Positions 25,201 through 33,223 of a stretch of 56,446 bases of DNA are shown here, piece after piece (the first letter of the stretch is position 1; each line of letters opens with the position of its first letter). Made by a program: the position numbers and the translations under genes. Under the pieces are notes generated by a model, which was given only the letters and a program-made list of their open reading frames with translations, had not been told where the DNA came from and ran no database searches. Source of the DNA: JAIUNP01 sp020161975 (lineage in GTDB: Bacteria; Pseudomonadota; Alphaproteobacteria; Rhizobiales; Beijerinckiaceae); contig DAIOGK010000023.1 of the NCBI GenBank assembly GCA_036745275.1, positions 1-56,446 on the forward strand, given 5' to 3'.

Positions 25201-26688
25201 TCAGGCTGCCTGATCCTGGTCCGCACTCTTGGCGGCCGCAGCATCGAGTGCCGCAGCAAGCCGCTCTGTTTCGCCGTAATACCGGGCGCGCTCCCAGAAG
25301 CGGGGCCGACCGATGCCGGTGGAGACGTGCTTGCCGATGATCTTGCCGTTCGCGTCCTCGCCATCCATCTTGTAGACGATGATGTCCTGCGTAATGATGA
25401 CATCGCCTTCCATGCCCATCACTTCTGTAATGTGCGTGATGCGGCGCGAGCCGTCGCGCAGGCGCGTTGCCTGCACGATCACATCCACCGACGAGCAGAC
25501 CATCTCGCGGATGGTCTTGGCGGGCAGCGAGAAGCCACCCATCGTGATCATGGATTCGATACGGCTCAGCGCTTCGCGCGGTGAGTTGGCGTGCAGCGTA
25601 CCCATCGAACCGTCATGGCCCGTGTTCATTGCCTGAAGAAGGTCGAAGGCCTCGGGGCCGCGCACCTCGCCGACGATGATGCGTTCGGGGCGCATACGCA
25701 GGCAGTTCTTGACGAGATCGCGCATCGTGACCGCGCCCTGACCTTCAAGATTCGGCGGGCGCGTTTCGAGGCGGACGACATGGCTCTGCTGGAGCTGGAG
25801 TTCGGCTGCGTCCTCACAGGTGATGATGCGCTCGTCATCATCGATGTAGCGCGTCAGGCAGTTGAGCAGGGTCGTCTTGCCCGAACCGGTGCCTCCGGAA
25901 ACGACAATGTTGCAGCGCGTGCGCCCGACGATCCGCAGCACCTCGGCGCCCTCCGGCGAGATCGAGCCGAACCTGACGAGGTTTTCGAGGGTCAGCTTGT
26001 CCTTTTTGAACTTGCGGATCGTCAGGGCCGGCCCGTCGATGGCCAGCGGCGGGGCAATGACGTTGACGCGGCTGCCGTCGAGCAGGCGCGCGTCGCAGAT
26101 GGGCGAGCTTTCGTCGACACGCCTGCCAACCTGGCTGACGATGCGCTGGCAGATGTTCATGAGCTGCGCGTTGTCGCGGAAGCGGATGTTGGTTAGCTGG
26201 ATCTTGCCGTTCGTTTCGATGAAGGTACGCGCTGCCCCGTTGACCATGATATCCGCGATGTCATCGCGCGAGAGCAGAGGTTCGAGCGGACCATAGCCGA
26301 GCACGTCATTGCAGATGTCTTCGAGCAGTTCCTCCTGCTCGGCAATCGACATCACCACGTTCTTGAGGCTGATGATCTCAGTCACGATGTCGCGCAGTTC
26401 CTCGCGCGCCGACTCAGCATCAAGCCGCGAAAGCTGCGCAAGATCGATCGCCTCGATCATCGCGCCGAAAATCATGCTTTTGGTTGCGAAATATTCGTCC
26501 GACTTGGTCGGGACTTTCGGCTCGGGCGCTTTGGGTGGCGGCGGGGGAGGCGGCGCTGCCGCAGCCGTCACCGGCGCCGGGGGCGGTGCGGAGGCGGCCG
26601 ACGTCGGTGCCGGCGGCGCCGACATGGGCTTGAATCCGCCGGCCGGTGCCGCGGGTCCGCTTCCGAATGTGCTGCGCTTTCCGAACAT
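25201..26688 (-). CDS. cpaF: Tad pilus assembly/secretion ATPase CpaF (TadA)
   Basis: CpaF hydrolyses ATP to drive Flp pilin assembly and retraction. The 495-residue protein begins with a proline/alanine-rich disordered region (about 15-75). The GspE-type ATPase follows, with Walker A SGGTGSGKTTLLN, an Asp box (ITCEDAAELQL), Walker B (RPERIIVGEVRGPEAFDLLQAMNTGHDGSMGTLHANS) and the conserved His box. No zinc tetracysteine motif is present, as in other TadA proteins. It lies between cpaE and tadB. The low-complexity proline-rich head is the only unusual part. Confidence 0.96.
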   Translation of the reverse strand: MFGKRSTFGSGPAAPAGGFKPMSAPPAPTSAASAPPPAPVTAAAAPPPPPPPKAPEPKVPTKSDEYFATKSMIFGAMIEAIDLAQLSRLDAESAREELRDIVTEIISLKNVVMSIAEQEELLEDICNDVLGYGPLEPLLSRDDIADIMVNGAARTFIETNGKIQLTNIRFRDNAQLMNICQRIVSQVGRRVDESSPICDARLLDGSRVNVIAPPLAIDGPALTIRKFKKDKLTLENLVRFGSISPEGAEVLRIVGRTRCNIVVSGGTGSGKTTLLNCLTRYIDDDERIITCEDAAELQLQQSHVVRLETRPPNLEGQGAVTMRDLVKNCLRMRPERIIVGEVRGPEAFDLLQAMNTGHDGSMGTLHANSPREALSRIESMITMGGFSLPAKTIREMVCSSVDVIVQATRLRDGSRRITHITEVMGMEGDVIITQDIIVYKMDGEDANGKIIGKHVSTGIGRPRFWERARYYGETERLAAALDAAAAKSADQDQAA

Positions 26689-26752
26689 GGGTTCCTGCGC
26701 CTTTCAATGTCCTGGTTCTGCCGCGCGCCGTTCCGGCGCACAGCGGATTACT

Positions 26753-28015
26753 CTAGGCCCGCTTCCGGAGCTTTTCGAGCAGGGGCTGGAGCACGCCCAG
26801 ACCGGCTCGCTTGGCCCGTGACGGATCGGCGACCCGCCCCGTGACGGCCCGCATGATATCGGGAATGGCCTCGGTCGCCTTGTGCTTGGCCTGTACGTCG
26901 ATGAGCATCTGCCCGTTGTTCGAGGCCGCGCCGAAGAGCTGCGCATCGTAAGGCAGCACCGCGATCGGCTGCATGTCCATGGCCTTGGCGAACTCGCCGA
27001 CCGCGATTTCCGGCCGCTTGGCGATACCGACCTTGTTGATGACGAGATGGGGCTTGCTGTCGTTCTTCCGAAGCACCGACAGACTGTCCATCATGTTCTT
27101 GGCATTGCGCAGGTTGGCGAGATCCGGCTCGGTCACAATGACGATTTCATCCGAAGCGAGCAGGACCTTGCGGCTCCAGTCCGTCCAGACATGCGGCAGG
27201 TCGATCACGATGTTCGGCACGGTCTGGCGCAGCAGGTCCATGATCTGCTCATACTGCTGGAAGCCGAAGTCGAAGGTCCGGTCGGTGGTTGCCGGCGCTG
27301 CCAGCAGGCTGAGCCGCTCGCCACAGGGCGAGAGCAGGCGGTCGAGCAGGTTGCCATCGAGACGCTCGGGATCGGCTGCGGCTTCGACCACGCCGGAGGC
27401 AGGGTCCTGATTGAAGTCGAGCCCGGCTGTGCCAAAGGCAAGATCGAGATCGACGATCACCGTTTCGGCGTCGAGGTCGGTCGCGATCGTATAGCCGAGG
27501 TTGTGGGCAATGGTGGAGGATCCGACACCACCCTTGGTCCCGATCACCGAAATGATGCGTCCGAGCTTGGCGCCCGATTCGGGATTGAAAAGGTCGGAGA
27601 TGCTGCGGATGAAACCAAGCAGCGAGAGCGGGGCGATCAGATAGTCGCTGACCCCGCGACGGAGCAACTCGCGGTAAAGCAGGACATCGTTCACATGGCC
27701 GATAATGATGACGCGCGTGCCGGCATCGCAATAGCCGGCCAGTTCATCGAGCAGCCCCAACAGCGTGACGGAATTGAGACGTGTCTCGATGATGATGACA
27801 TTCGGCGTCGGCGCCTCGCGATAGGCCTCCACCGCAGCCCCGGCTCCGCCGGTCTGGATCTTGACATGGGCCTTTGCCATGCGCCGGTCCTGACAGGCGT
27901 TCTGGACGAGATGCGCGACGTCCTGCGTCTCGGTGAAAACCTGGATCGAGATCCGGGGCAGGGGGGCGACCAGGCTTGCATCCCGATCAGTCCGTTCATC
28001 GATGTCGTCTGTCAT
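26753..28015 (-). CDS. cpaE: Tad pilus localisation ATPase-like protein CpaE (TadZ)
   Basis: CpaE/TadZ places the Tad machine at the cell pole. The 420-residue protein has an N-terminal receiver-like domain (VIIIETRLNSVTLLGLLDELAGYC). Its MinD/ParA-like domain has the deviant Walker A KGGVGSST: the signature lysine is kept, but the second lysine is replaced by serine, as known for TadZ proteins. VIVDLDLAFGTAGLDFNQDP follows as Walker A'. The open frame extends to 28483 through cpaD on the same strand. Only the ATG at 28015, 19 bases after the cpaD stop, gives a sensible N-terminus. Confidence 0.93.
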   Translation of the reverse strand: MTDDIDERTDRDASLVAPLPRISIQVFTETQDVAHLVQNACQDRRMAKAHVKIQTGGAGAAVEAYREAPTPNVIIIETRLNSVTLLGLLDELAGYCDAGTRVIIIGHVNDVLLYRELLRRGVSDYLIAPLSLLGFIRSISDLFNPESGAKLGRIISVIGTKGGVGSSTIAHNLGYTIATDLDAETVIVDLDLAFGTAGLDFNQDPASGVVEAAADPERLDGNLLDRLLSPCGERLSLLAAPATTDRTFDFGFQQYEQIMDLLRQTVPNIVIDLPHVWTDWSRKVLLASDEIVIVTEPDLANLRNAKNMMDSLSVLRKNDSKPHLVINKVGIAKRPEIAVGEFAKAMDMQPIAVLPYDAQLFGAASNNGQMLIDVQAKHKATEAIPDIMRAVTGRVADPSRAKRAGLGVLQPLLEKLRKRA

Positions 28016-28034
28016 GGCGTGTCTCGGATCGGGA

Positions 28035-28757
28035 TTACTGGATCGATGAGTTGATGCGCACCTGATCCGATGGCCACTTCGTGGTCGGATCGCGGTTCTC
28101 GCGAACGGCTTCGATATCCTCAAGCCGCTTGCCGATATCGATCGCCGATTCCGGACGGGACCTGATGAGGTCGATCGGGTCGGCAACCTGTGCGGCGACC
28201 ATCGACTGATAGGAACAGCCGAGGTTGTAGTAGGGACGGTTCTCCCAGCTTTGCAGCGAGGGGCCGCCGGAAAGGTCATGCGGCCACTGCCCGCACTTGC
28301 TGACGAGCCGGGCGTCAAGCCTTGCGAACGAGAGGCGGACGGAAGCAGCGGTCGGGTGGGTCTGGCCGCCCTGGGTGACGCGGATCGCCCCGGGGGCGAG
28401 GCCCTTTGAAGCGGCCAGCCGCCGAATCTCGCCAAGCGTATGCTGCACGGAACCGGCAGGCGCACCGGGCGGCAGGCTCGCAACCAGCGGCCCCTTGCCC
28501 ACCTTCCGGTAGCTCTCGACGAAATCCTTCACATCGGTGGCCTGCCGGTGATCAAGCCCGGCGTTTGGCGCAAGAAAGACATCCAGCGTCGCCTGGGTGT
28601 CGCCGATCTGGATCGGATGGCGCTCGGTGTAGTTATCCGGGATTTGCGCCACCACCTCGGGTGCGCGGCGGGCACAGGCGCTGGCGGAGAGCGCAATGGC
28701 GAGGAGCAGGACGGCGCGGCCTGCCCTTGCGTACCCGGACCTGGGATCGGTATTCAT
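28035..28757 (-). CDS. cpaD: Tad pilus lipoprotein CpaD
   Basis: CpaD is an outer-membrane-associated lipoprotein that supports the CpaC secretin. From the chosen start, the 240-residue product has a signal peptide ending in the lipobox LSASAC. The CpaD-family region follows, with PDNYTERHPIQIGDTQATLDVF and GCSYQSMVAAQVADPIDLIRSRPE. An upstream in-frame ATG at 28820 overlaps cpaC, but it would place 21 polar residues before the signal peptide. A GGAG about 10 bases before 28757 supports the shorter form. Confidence 0.9.
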   Translation of the reverse strand: MNTDPRSGYARAGRAVLLLAIALSASACARRAPEVVAQIPDNYTERHPIQIGDTQATLDVFLAPNAGLDHRQATDVKDFVESYRKVGKGPLVASLPPGAPAGSVQHTLGEIRRLAASKGLAPGAIRVTQGGQTHPTAASVRLSFARLDARLVSKCGQWPHDLSGGPSLQSWENRPYYNLGCSYQSMVAAQVADPIDLIRSRPESAIDIGKRLEDIEAVRENRDPTTKWPSDQVRINSSIQ

Positions 28758-28812
28758 GGGTCCATGCTCCATGCGCGGAAAGAAGGGAGAGGGGCAGTTC
28801 ATGGTGGCCTCG

Positions 28813-30315
28813 TCAGTCATTGATGAAGCCGACCGGGCCGCGGAAGGTGTTGGGGCGGCTGACCCCCTGCCCGTAGGCGCGGATCAGTCGGTTCATGAAC
28901 ACGGTCGAGGGATCAGAGGCGTCGGCATAGCCTTCATCAGGCCGCGCAATCTGGCCGGGATCGCTCGGGCGGGCGATGAAGGGCTGCACAAGGATCATGA
29001 GTTCGCTTTCGGCGCGCTGGTAGTCGCGCGAGCGGAACATTGTGCCCAGGATCGGCACATTCATCAGCGCCGGGAGCCCATTGATGTGCTGGCGGCTCTG
29101 CTGCATGATCAGGCCCGCCGTGGCGAGCACGCCGCCCGAGGGCAATTCAACGGTGGTCTCGGCACGACGGGTGCGGAAGGCCGGAACCGACGACGAGCGC
29201 AGGACATACTGGTTGTCACCATCGATTTCGGTCACTTCGGTGGCTACGCGCACGCTGATGCGGTTTTCCGAAAGCACGACCGGCGTGAAATTGAGGCCGA
29301 CGCCGATCGAGCGGTAGACGAGCTGCACGGTGCAGATCTGGCGGCCGGTCGAGGTGTCGCAGGTTTCGCTCTGCGGCACCGGAATGTCGCCGCCGGCGAG
29401 GAATTTCGCGCTTTCGCCGGAAACGGCGGTCAGTGTCGGTTCGGCGAGCGTGCGCAGCACCCCCTGCCGCTCCAGCGCCTTCAGGGTTGGAACCTGACCA
29501 CCGTTGTTCAGCGAGGCGGTAATCGCCGTATTGGACAGAACCTGCTTTTGCAGCGAGAACGGGTTGTCGATCAGCGCAGTCAAGGTGTTGTCACCCACCT
29601 TCCAGGTGCCCTGGAAGTTGACGCCGAGCTGCTTGAGGACCGCTCGCTGCACCTCGGCAACGGTGACCTTCAGCATCACCTGATCCTTGCCACGGATGCG
29701 CAGGGCGTTGACCACCTCGCCCTGGGTGGAGAAGAACAGGCTGTTCTGCTTGCCCACCATGTTCTGCGCGATATCGACGGCGCGTTGTGCCTCCAGCGCC
29801 GAATCCACGACGCCGGACAGCACAATGTTGTCGCCGACACCCTTAACTTCGATCTGCGCGCCTGGCATCGCTGTGCGCATCACCTCGCGGATGACATTGA
29901 TCTCGCGTGTCAGTTCCTTGGCAATGCCGATGTCGAGCGCCGCGATCTGCCGGCCTTCGGCATCGTTGACCAGCACGGTGGTGCTGCCGGCCTTCAGTCC
30001 GATGATGTAGATGCGCCGGGCAGTCCGGACGACGGCGTTCGCCACATCCGGTGCGGCGACGAAGACTTCCTTCGCATCGCGCGGCAGGTCCACCGTGATG
30101 GACTTGCCGACCGGAAGGTCGATGCGGCGGGCCAGCACTTCGTCTGCCGCCACCGGGCGGATGCGCTGGACAGCGTTGGCATCATATTCGCCGTCATTCG
30201 CGCGCGGAGGGCTTTTGGCCAGCGCGCTGGTGGCGAACCCGACAGCCAGAAGCGCGGCAACGGCAATCGCGCGGGTCGAGACCAGCGAGGCAGGGACGAT
30301 TTTGACGGCAGCCAT
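28813..30315 (-). CDS. cpaC: Tad pilus outer-membrane secretin CpaC (RcpA)
   Basis: CpaC forms the outer-membrane channel for the Flp pilus. The 500-residue product has a signal peptide (ending about ATSALA), an N-terminal pilus-formation domain (VGKSITVDLPRDAKEVFVAAPDVANAVV) and a BON-like domain (EIKELTREINV-type helix, then VKGVGDNIVLSGVVDS). The secretin domain contains VPALMNVPILGTMFRSRDYQRAESELMILVQPFI. Starts at 30360 and 30333 are also in frame. I chose ATG 30315 because GAGG lies 9 bases upstream and the signal peptide then begins correctly. The longest form would overlap the cpaB stop as TGATG, so the start is not certain. Confidence 0.93.
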   Translation of the reverse strand: MAAVKIVPASLVSTRAIAVAALLAVGFATSALAKSPPRANDGEYDANAVQRIRPVAADEVLARRIDLPVGKSITVDLPRDAKEVFVAAPDVANAVVRTARRIYIIGLKAGSTTVLVNDAEGRQIAALDIGIAKELTREINVIREVMRTAMPGAQIEVKGVGDNIVLSGVVDSALEAQRAVDIAQNMVGKQNSLFFSTQGEVVNALRIRGKDQVMLKVTVAEVQRAVLKQLGVNFQGTWKVGDNTLTALIDNPFSLQKQVLSNTAITASLNNGGQVPTLKALERQGVLRTLAEPTLTAVSGESAKFLAGGDIPVPQSETCDTSTGRQICTVQLVYRSIGVGLNFTPVVLSENRISVRVATEVTEIDGDNQYVLRSSSVPAFRTRRAETTVELPSGGVLATAGLIMQQSRQHINGLPALMNVPILGTMFRSRDYQRAESELMILVQPFIARPSDPGQIARPDEGYADASDPSTVFMNRLIRAYGQGVSRPNTFRGPVGFIND

Positions 30316-30359
30316 GAGCGTGGACCTCGACATTCTGTGGGGGCGGAAGACGCGGCGCA

Positions 30360-31157
30360 TCACTTCACCACCGCTTCCTGAGCCAGGCCGAAGCGGACGA
30401 CGGTCAGCCCCTTGCCGACTGGACGGGAGACATCTTCGGGCTTGTTGGCATCGACGAGCGCCCTGAGCGCGAGCGCGAGCGTGCCGACGCGCTGGGCCAG
30501 CACCACCTGTTCGGCCTGTCGCGGCTCCAGTTCAAGGGTTGCGGTCTGGCCAACGATGAAGCGTTCGCCGTTGCGCTCCTGGACGTTCTGGCCAACGGCG
30601 AGCACGCGGACATTGCTGACGATGGTGTCCGAGCGGAACACCTCGACGCCCTTGAGGCGCGAAGCCTCTTCGTCGCGGCTGACGCGCAGGACATCCACCA
30701 TGTCGTTCGGCAACACGAAGCCGCCGGCGCTGGTCGCGCCCGTGCCGTCCGTGGTGATGGCGACCGCCCGCTTGCCGCTGGGCAGGATGGCGGAGAGGAA
30801 GCCCGAGCCGTTACCCTTGATCAGCTTCTCGCGGCGAATGGGCTCACCTGCAAGAAAGGCATGGCGCGCGACCGAGCCGATCAGCTCGCCGGTCGGATCC
30901 TGCCCTTCGGTGCGGGTGATATAATTGGCGATATCGGCGCCTTCGGGAAAGCCGATCCACTTGAGGTCCTGCTGGCTGAGGGGGCCGCCCATGGGGATAT
31001 CAACCGCGGCGACCAGCACATCGATGGTCTTGGCAGGTGCTGCGGCCTGTACCTGCGGCTCTGGCGTCTGCGGTTGCGGTGCAGGCCCGGACAGGAGCCA
31101 GGCGCCGAGGGCGGCGATACCGGCAATTCCACCAACGATCAGACGGGACGATCTCAT
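30360..31157 (-). CDS. cpaB: Tad pilus assembly protein CpaB (RcpC)
   Basis: CpaB is a periplasmic, membrane-anchored partner of the secretin. The 265-residue protein starts with a TM anchor (LIVGGIAGIAALGAWLL) and a proline/glutamine-rich linker. A SAF domain follows (VLVAAVDIPMGGPLSQQDLKWIGFPE), then the RcpC/CpaB domain with LPSGKRAVAITTDGTGATSAGGFVLPNDMVDVL. It is the first gene of the cpaBCDEF-tadBC run and is preceded by a leader that can fold over its ribosome binding site. It is separated from cpaA by 126 bases. Confidence 0.95.
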   Translation of the reverse strand: MRSSRLIVGGIAGIAALGAWLLSGPAPQPQTPEPQVQAAAPAKTIDVLVAAVDIPMGGPLSQQDLKWIGFPEGADIANYITRTEGQDPTGELIGSVARHAFLAGEPIRREKLIKGNGSGFLSAILPSGKRAVAITTDGTGATSAGGFVLPNDMVDVLRVSRDEEASRLKGVEVFRSDTIVSNVRVLAVGQNVQERNGERFIVGQTATLELEPRQAEQVVLAQRVGTLALALRALVDANKPEDVSRPVGKGLTVVRFGLAQEAVVK

Positions 31158-31159
31158 GA

Positions 31160-31213
31160 CTCAAATCCGCGAAGAAGCACACGTCACGACACCTGTGACG
31201 TCAGCGATTTGAG
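31160..31213 (-). promoter_or_regulatory. nested inverted repeats in cpaB leader
   Basis: Two perfect dyads are nested. The outer pair is CTCAAATC (31160-31167) with GATTTGAG (31206-31213). The inner pair is ACGTCAC (31181-31187) with GTGACGT (31195-31201). In the cpaB mRNA the 3' arm of the outer stem ends two bases before the ATG and contains the only GGA/GAG Shine-Dalgarno candidate. Folding could therefore mask ribosome binding. Confidence 0.45.
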
Positions 31214-31230
31214 CAGGCATTCCTCAAAGT

Positions 31231-31238
31231 ATGGTTAA
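31231..31238 (-). promoter_or_regulatory. CtrA-like half-site upstream of cpaB
   Basis: The minus strand reads TTAACCAT, identical to the alphaproteobacterial CtrA half-site, 74 bases upstream of the cpaB start. A single 8-mer is weak evidence on its own. Confidence 0.3.
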
Positions 31239-31283
31239 CGCTTGGTATCGGATCGTCTTTCCGTCCCGCATTGCGGCGGATCG

Positions 31284-31796
31284 TCAGGCCGCGAAGGTAT
31301 TCTGCCAGATGATCGTTTCGGGCAGAATGATCAGGCCGGCGGCGGCCAGGGCGATGCCATAGGGGATGCCGGTTTTTTTGTCGTGCAGGCGCACGGCCCA
31401 GTCCCAGTTGAGCGCAAAACGCGGCAGGGAGTAGCCGCGCGCGAATAAAAGCGCGAGAGTCAGGAACCCGCCCAGCATCGAGGCAACCAGCGAATATTCC
31501 ATGAGTGTGGGAAAACCGCACCAGACTGCGGTGGCCGCGGCAAGCTTCGCATCGCCCCCGCCGACCCAGCCGGCGGCGAACATCGCGAAGGTCGCAGCCA
31601 GCATGACGCCGCCTGCGGCAAGATGCCAGCCGATCACGCTCCACGACAGGCCGGCAGCCAATGCAAATACGACAAAGCCCGCGATCAATGCCAGCGAGAG
31701 CCGGTTCGGAATCGTCATCGACACAAGGTCGCTCGAAGCGGCAAAGGCCATGGCCGCAGAAAAGAACAGCAGCATCGAGGTATCGACGAACGACAT
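31284..31796 (-). CDS. cpaA: prepilin peptidase CpaA (TadV)
   Basis: CpaA is the inner-membrane aspartic peptidase that cleaves Flp and TadE-type prepilins. The 170-residue protein is mostly hydrophobic. It carries both catalytic aspartates in the A24 family context: the first in SSDLVSMTIPNRL and the second in the GxGD-type motif GWVGGGDAKLAA. It lacks the zinc-cysteine domain of PilD, as TadV proteins do. GGAG seven bases before ATG 31796 fixes the start against a longer frame to 31829. It lies between the pilin genes and cpaB, after a terminator. Confidence 0.93.
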   Translation of the reverse strand: MSFVDTSMLLFFSAAMAFAASSDLVSMTIPNRLSLALIAGFVVFALAAGLSWSVIGWHLAAGGVMLAATFAMFAAGWVGGGDAKLAAATAVWCGFPTLMEYSLVASMLGGFLTLALLFARGYSLPRFALNWDWAVRLHDKKTGIPYGIALAAAGLIILPETIIWQNTFAA

Positions 31797-31899
31797 GAAC
31801 ACACTCCGGGACGCAACAAGACAGGGCAAGATTAGAACGGAAGCGTCACAGCCCCGTTAACGGGCGGCCATGCCCGGTCTGTCCAGGAATAGAACAGCG

Positions 31900-31933
31900 A
31901 AAGGCCCGCCCCGACGATGCGGGACGGGCCTTT
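31900..31933 (-). terminator. rho-independent terminator after the pilin genes
   Basis: AAAGGCCCGTCCCG and CGGGGCGGGCCTTT (minus-strand reading) form a 14-bp stem with one G-U type mismatch and a six-base loop, beginning 20 bases after the last Flp pilin stop. The U-run is short (TTT). It would separate the abundant pilin mRNA from cpaA. Confidence 0.7.
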
Positions 31934-31953
31934 GAAGATACGCGCTCTGACGC

Positions 31954-32118
31954 TTACTTCAGCTTGGCGTTCACCTGGCCGAAGGTGTTGGTCAGCTTGG
32001 TGCCCATGGTGCTGAGGGCGCCGAGGATGGCGACCGAGACGAGGGCCGCAATCAGGCCGTACTCGATGGCGGTGGCACCAGACTCATCGGCGACGAAACG
32101 GTTGAAAAGGGTCTTCAT
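31954..32118 (-). CDS. Flp pilin, copy 1
   Basis: This gene encodes a 54-residue Flp-type prepilin, the major subunit of Tad pili. A short basic leader MKTLFNRFVADESG is followed by the processing and assembly signature ATAIEYGLIAALVSVAILGAL, with cleavage expected after G14 and the Glu-Tyr pair at +5/+6. The C-terminus is TNTFGQVNAKLK. A strong AAAGGAGC ribosome binding site precedes the ATG. It is the last of three tandem pilin genes and is followed by a hairpin terminator. Confidence 0.93.
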   Translation of the reverse strand: MKTLFNRFVADESGATAIEYGLIAALVSVAILGALSTMGTKLTNTFGQVNAKLK

Positions 32119-32183
32119 GTCTTGCTCCTTTGTGAACCGCTCATCGGCGGCCGGTTGGTTAGCCGGAAGTGCTCCGGTTTGGT

Positions 32184-32348
32184 TTACTTCAGCGAGTTGT
32201 TAACTGCGGTGAAGGTGTTGGTCAGCTTGGTGCCCATGGTGCTGAGGGCGCCGAGGATGGCGACCGAGACAAGGGCGGCGATCAGACCGTATTCGATTGC
32301 AGTGGCACCGGATTCGTCGGCGACAAAGCGGTTGAAAATGGTCTTCAT
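32184..32348 (-). CDS. Flp pilin, copy 2
   Basis: This 54-residue Flp prepilin has the same leader (MKTIFNRFVADESG) and mature core as copy 1. It differs at residue 4 and in the tail (TNTFTAVNNSLK). It has a GGAGAG ribosome binding site. The coding sequence and copy 1 are nearly identical over about 130 bases at the DNA level, showing recent duplication or gene conversion. Confidence 0.93.
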   Translation of the reverse strand: MKTIFNRFVADESGATAIEYGLIAALVSVAILGALSTMGTKLTNTFTAVNNSLK

Positions 32349-32448
32349 GGTTCTCTCCGAACTTTAGCTGGCGGATTGTAATTTGTTGCTCTGAGGATGC
32401 TTTTGGCCGGCCAGAAACGCTCTGCTATCTGGCCAGGCCTTGGCAACG

Positions 32449-32613
32449 TTACTTCAGAGAGTTGTTGACCGACGTGAAGGTCGCGGTCAGCTTCGTGCCC
32501 ATCGTGCTTAGAGCGCCGAGGATGGCGACCGAGACGAGGGCGGCGATCAGACCGTACTCGATGGCGGTGGCACCGGATTCGTCGGCAACAAAGCGGTTGA
32601 AAAGGGACGTCAT
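32449..32613 (-). CDS. Flp pilin, copy 3 (promoter-proximal)
   Basis: This 54-residue Flp prepilin starts MTSLFNRFVADESG and has the same EYGLIAALVSVAILGAL core and the tail TATFTSVNNSLK. A second ATG three bases upstream is in frame, but GGAG spacing (six bases) favours 32613 and gives the same length as the other copies. As the first of the three it lies directly downstream of an AT-rich promoter region. Confidence 0.92.
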   Translation of the reverse strand: MTSLFNRFVADESGATAIEYGLIAALVSVAILGALSTMGTKLTATFTSVNNSLK

Positions 32614-32639
32614 CATGGGCTCCATTGGATCACTGGTTT

Positions 32640-32940
32640 CCTGTGTCGAAGACGATCGACTTGCTCTCGAAACCGTGGATGATCCTAAAACGGACCTGTT
32701 GCACCTCAGTTAATTTCGATGCTGAATCGGAATTAATCATGATTTCGGCGGTCTTTGGTTAACAGTACGTGAAATGAATAGTTAAAAATATATGTATATC
32801 AGGATTTTGTATTCATTTTATATAGTAATGAATCGTTTTGTTTCGGTTGAAAGGCGGATAAAAATTGGATACATTCCAATTTTTATGAACAGGTTTCGGA
32901 ATAGATTGGTACAATGAGATAATAAAAAGTCGGTGGTTGC
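32640..32940. promoter_or_regulatory. AT-rich region upstream of the pilins
   Basis: No gene is supported here. Composition between about 32700 and 32935 is far more AT-rich than the surrounding DNA, with runs such as TTAAAAATATATGTATAT. It holds a TTAACCAA (minus strand, 32755-32762) resembling a CtrA half-site, and a perfect 12-bp inverted repeat at 32858-32886. It most likely contains the pilin promoter, reading left, and binding sites for AT-preferring regulators. Confidence 0.5.
32858..32886. repeat. perfect 12-bp inverted repeat, 5-base loop
   Basis: The arms ATAAAAATTGGA and TCCAATTTTTAT flank a 5-base spacer (TACAT). Both strands would give a stem next to a T-rich stretch, so it could be a bidirectional terminator. 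A dimeric-regulator operator upstream of the pilin genes is equally possible. Confidence 0.55.
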
Positions 32941-33009
32941 AGCTTTGGCCGGTTTCGACGCGATATCTCGATCCATGCCGCCGATATTGCGCAGGAAAAC
33001 ACTGAAATC

Positions 33010-33223
33010 CGCTTCTCAGACAGTACCCCCCGCGGCTTGTCTGAAAAAGACGCGAAGGGGCTTTCGCCCCCGGTTCAATCCCTTATCCCGTTGATCAGCA
33101 GACAGTTCTTCGCAGACCGGCGCAGCAGCATTGCTGGTCAGAATCCCGCCCGAAGCGGTCTGGTCAATGGGACGGCGCCCAATTGCCCCGCTCTTGACTC
33201 TCACTCCTTTTGCTTGATTATAA
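33010..33223 (-). other. structured segment of unknown nature between pilins and imuA
   Basis: No convincing protein gene. Two hairpins lie close together. TCAGACA (33016-33022) pairs with TGTCTGA (33038-33044). GGGGC (33057-33061) pairs with GCCCC (33066-33070), which on the minus strand closes a GAAA tetraloop. On the minus strand five T residues (33045-33049) lie between the two stems. A minus-strand small RNA ending here is possible. A 105-codon frame (33016-33333, minus) crosses the LexA box and is not trusted. Confidence 0.3.

Noticed and set aside
33071..33082. GGTTCAATCC resembling a tRNA T-loop
   Set aside because: No acceptor, anticodon or D-arm can be built around it on either strand.
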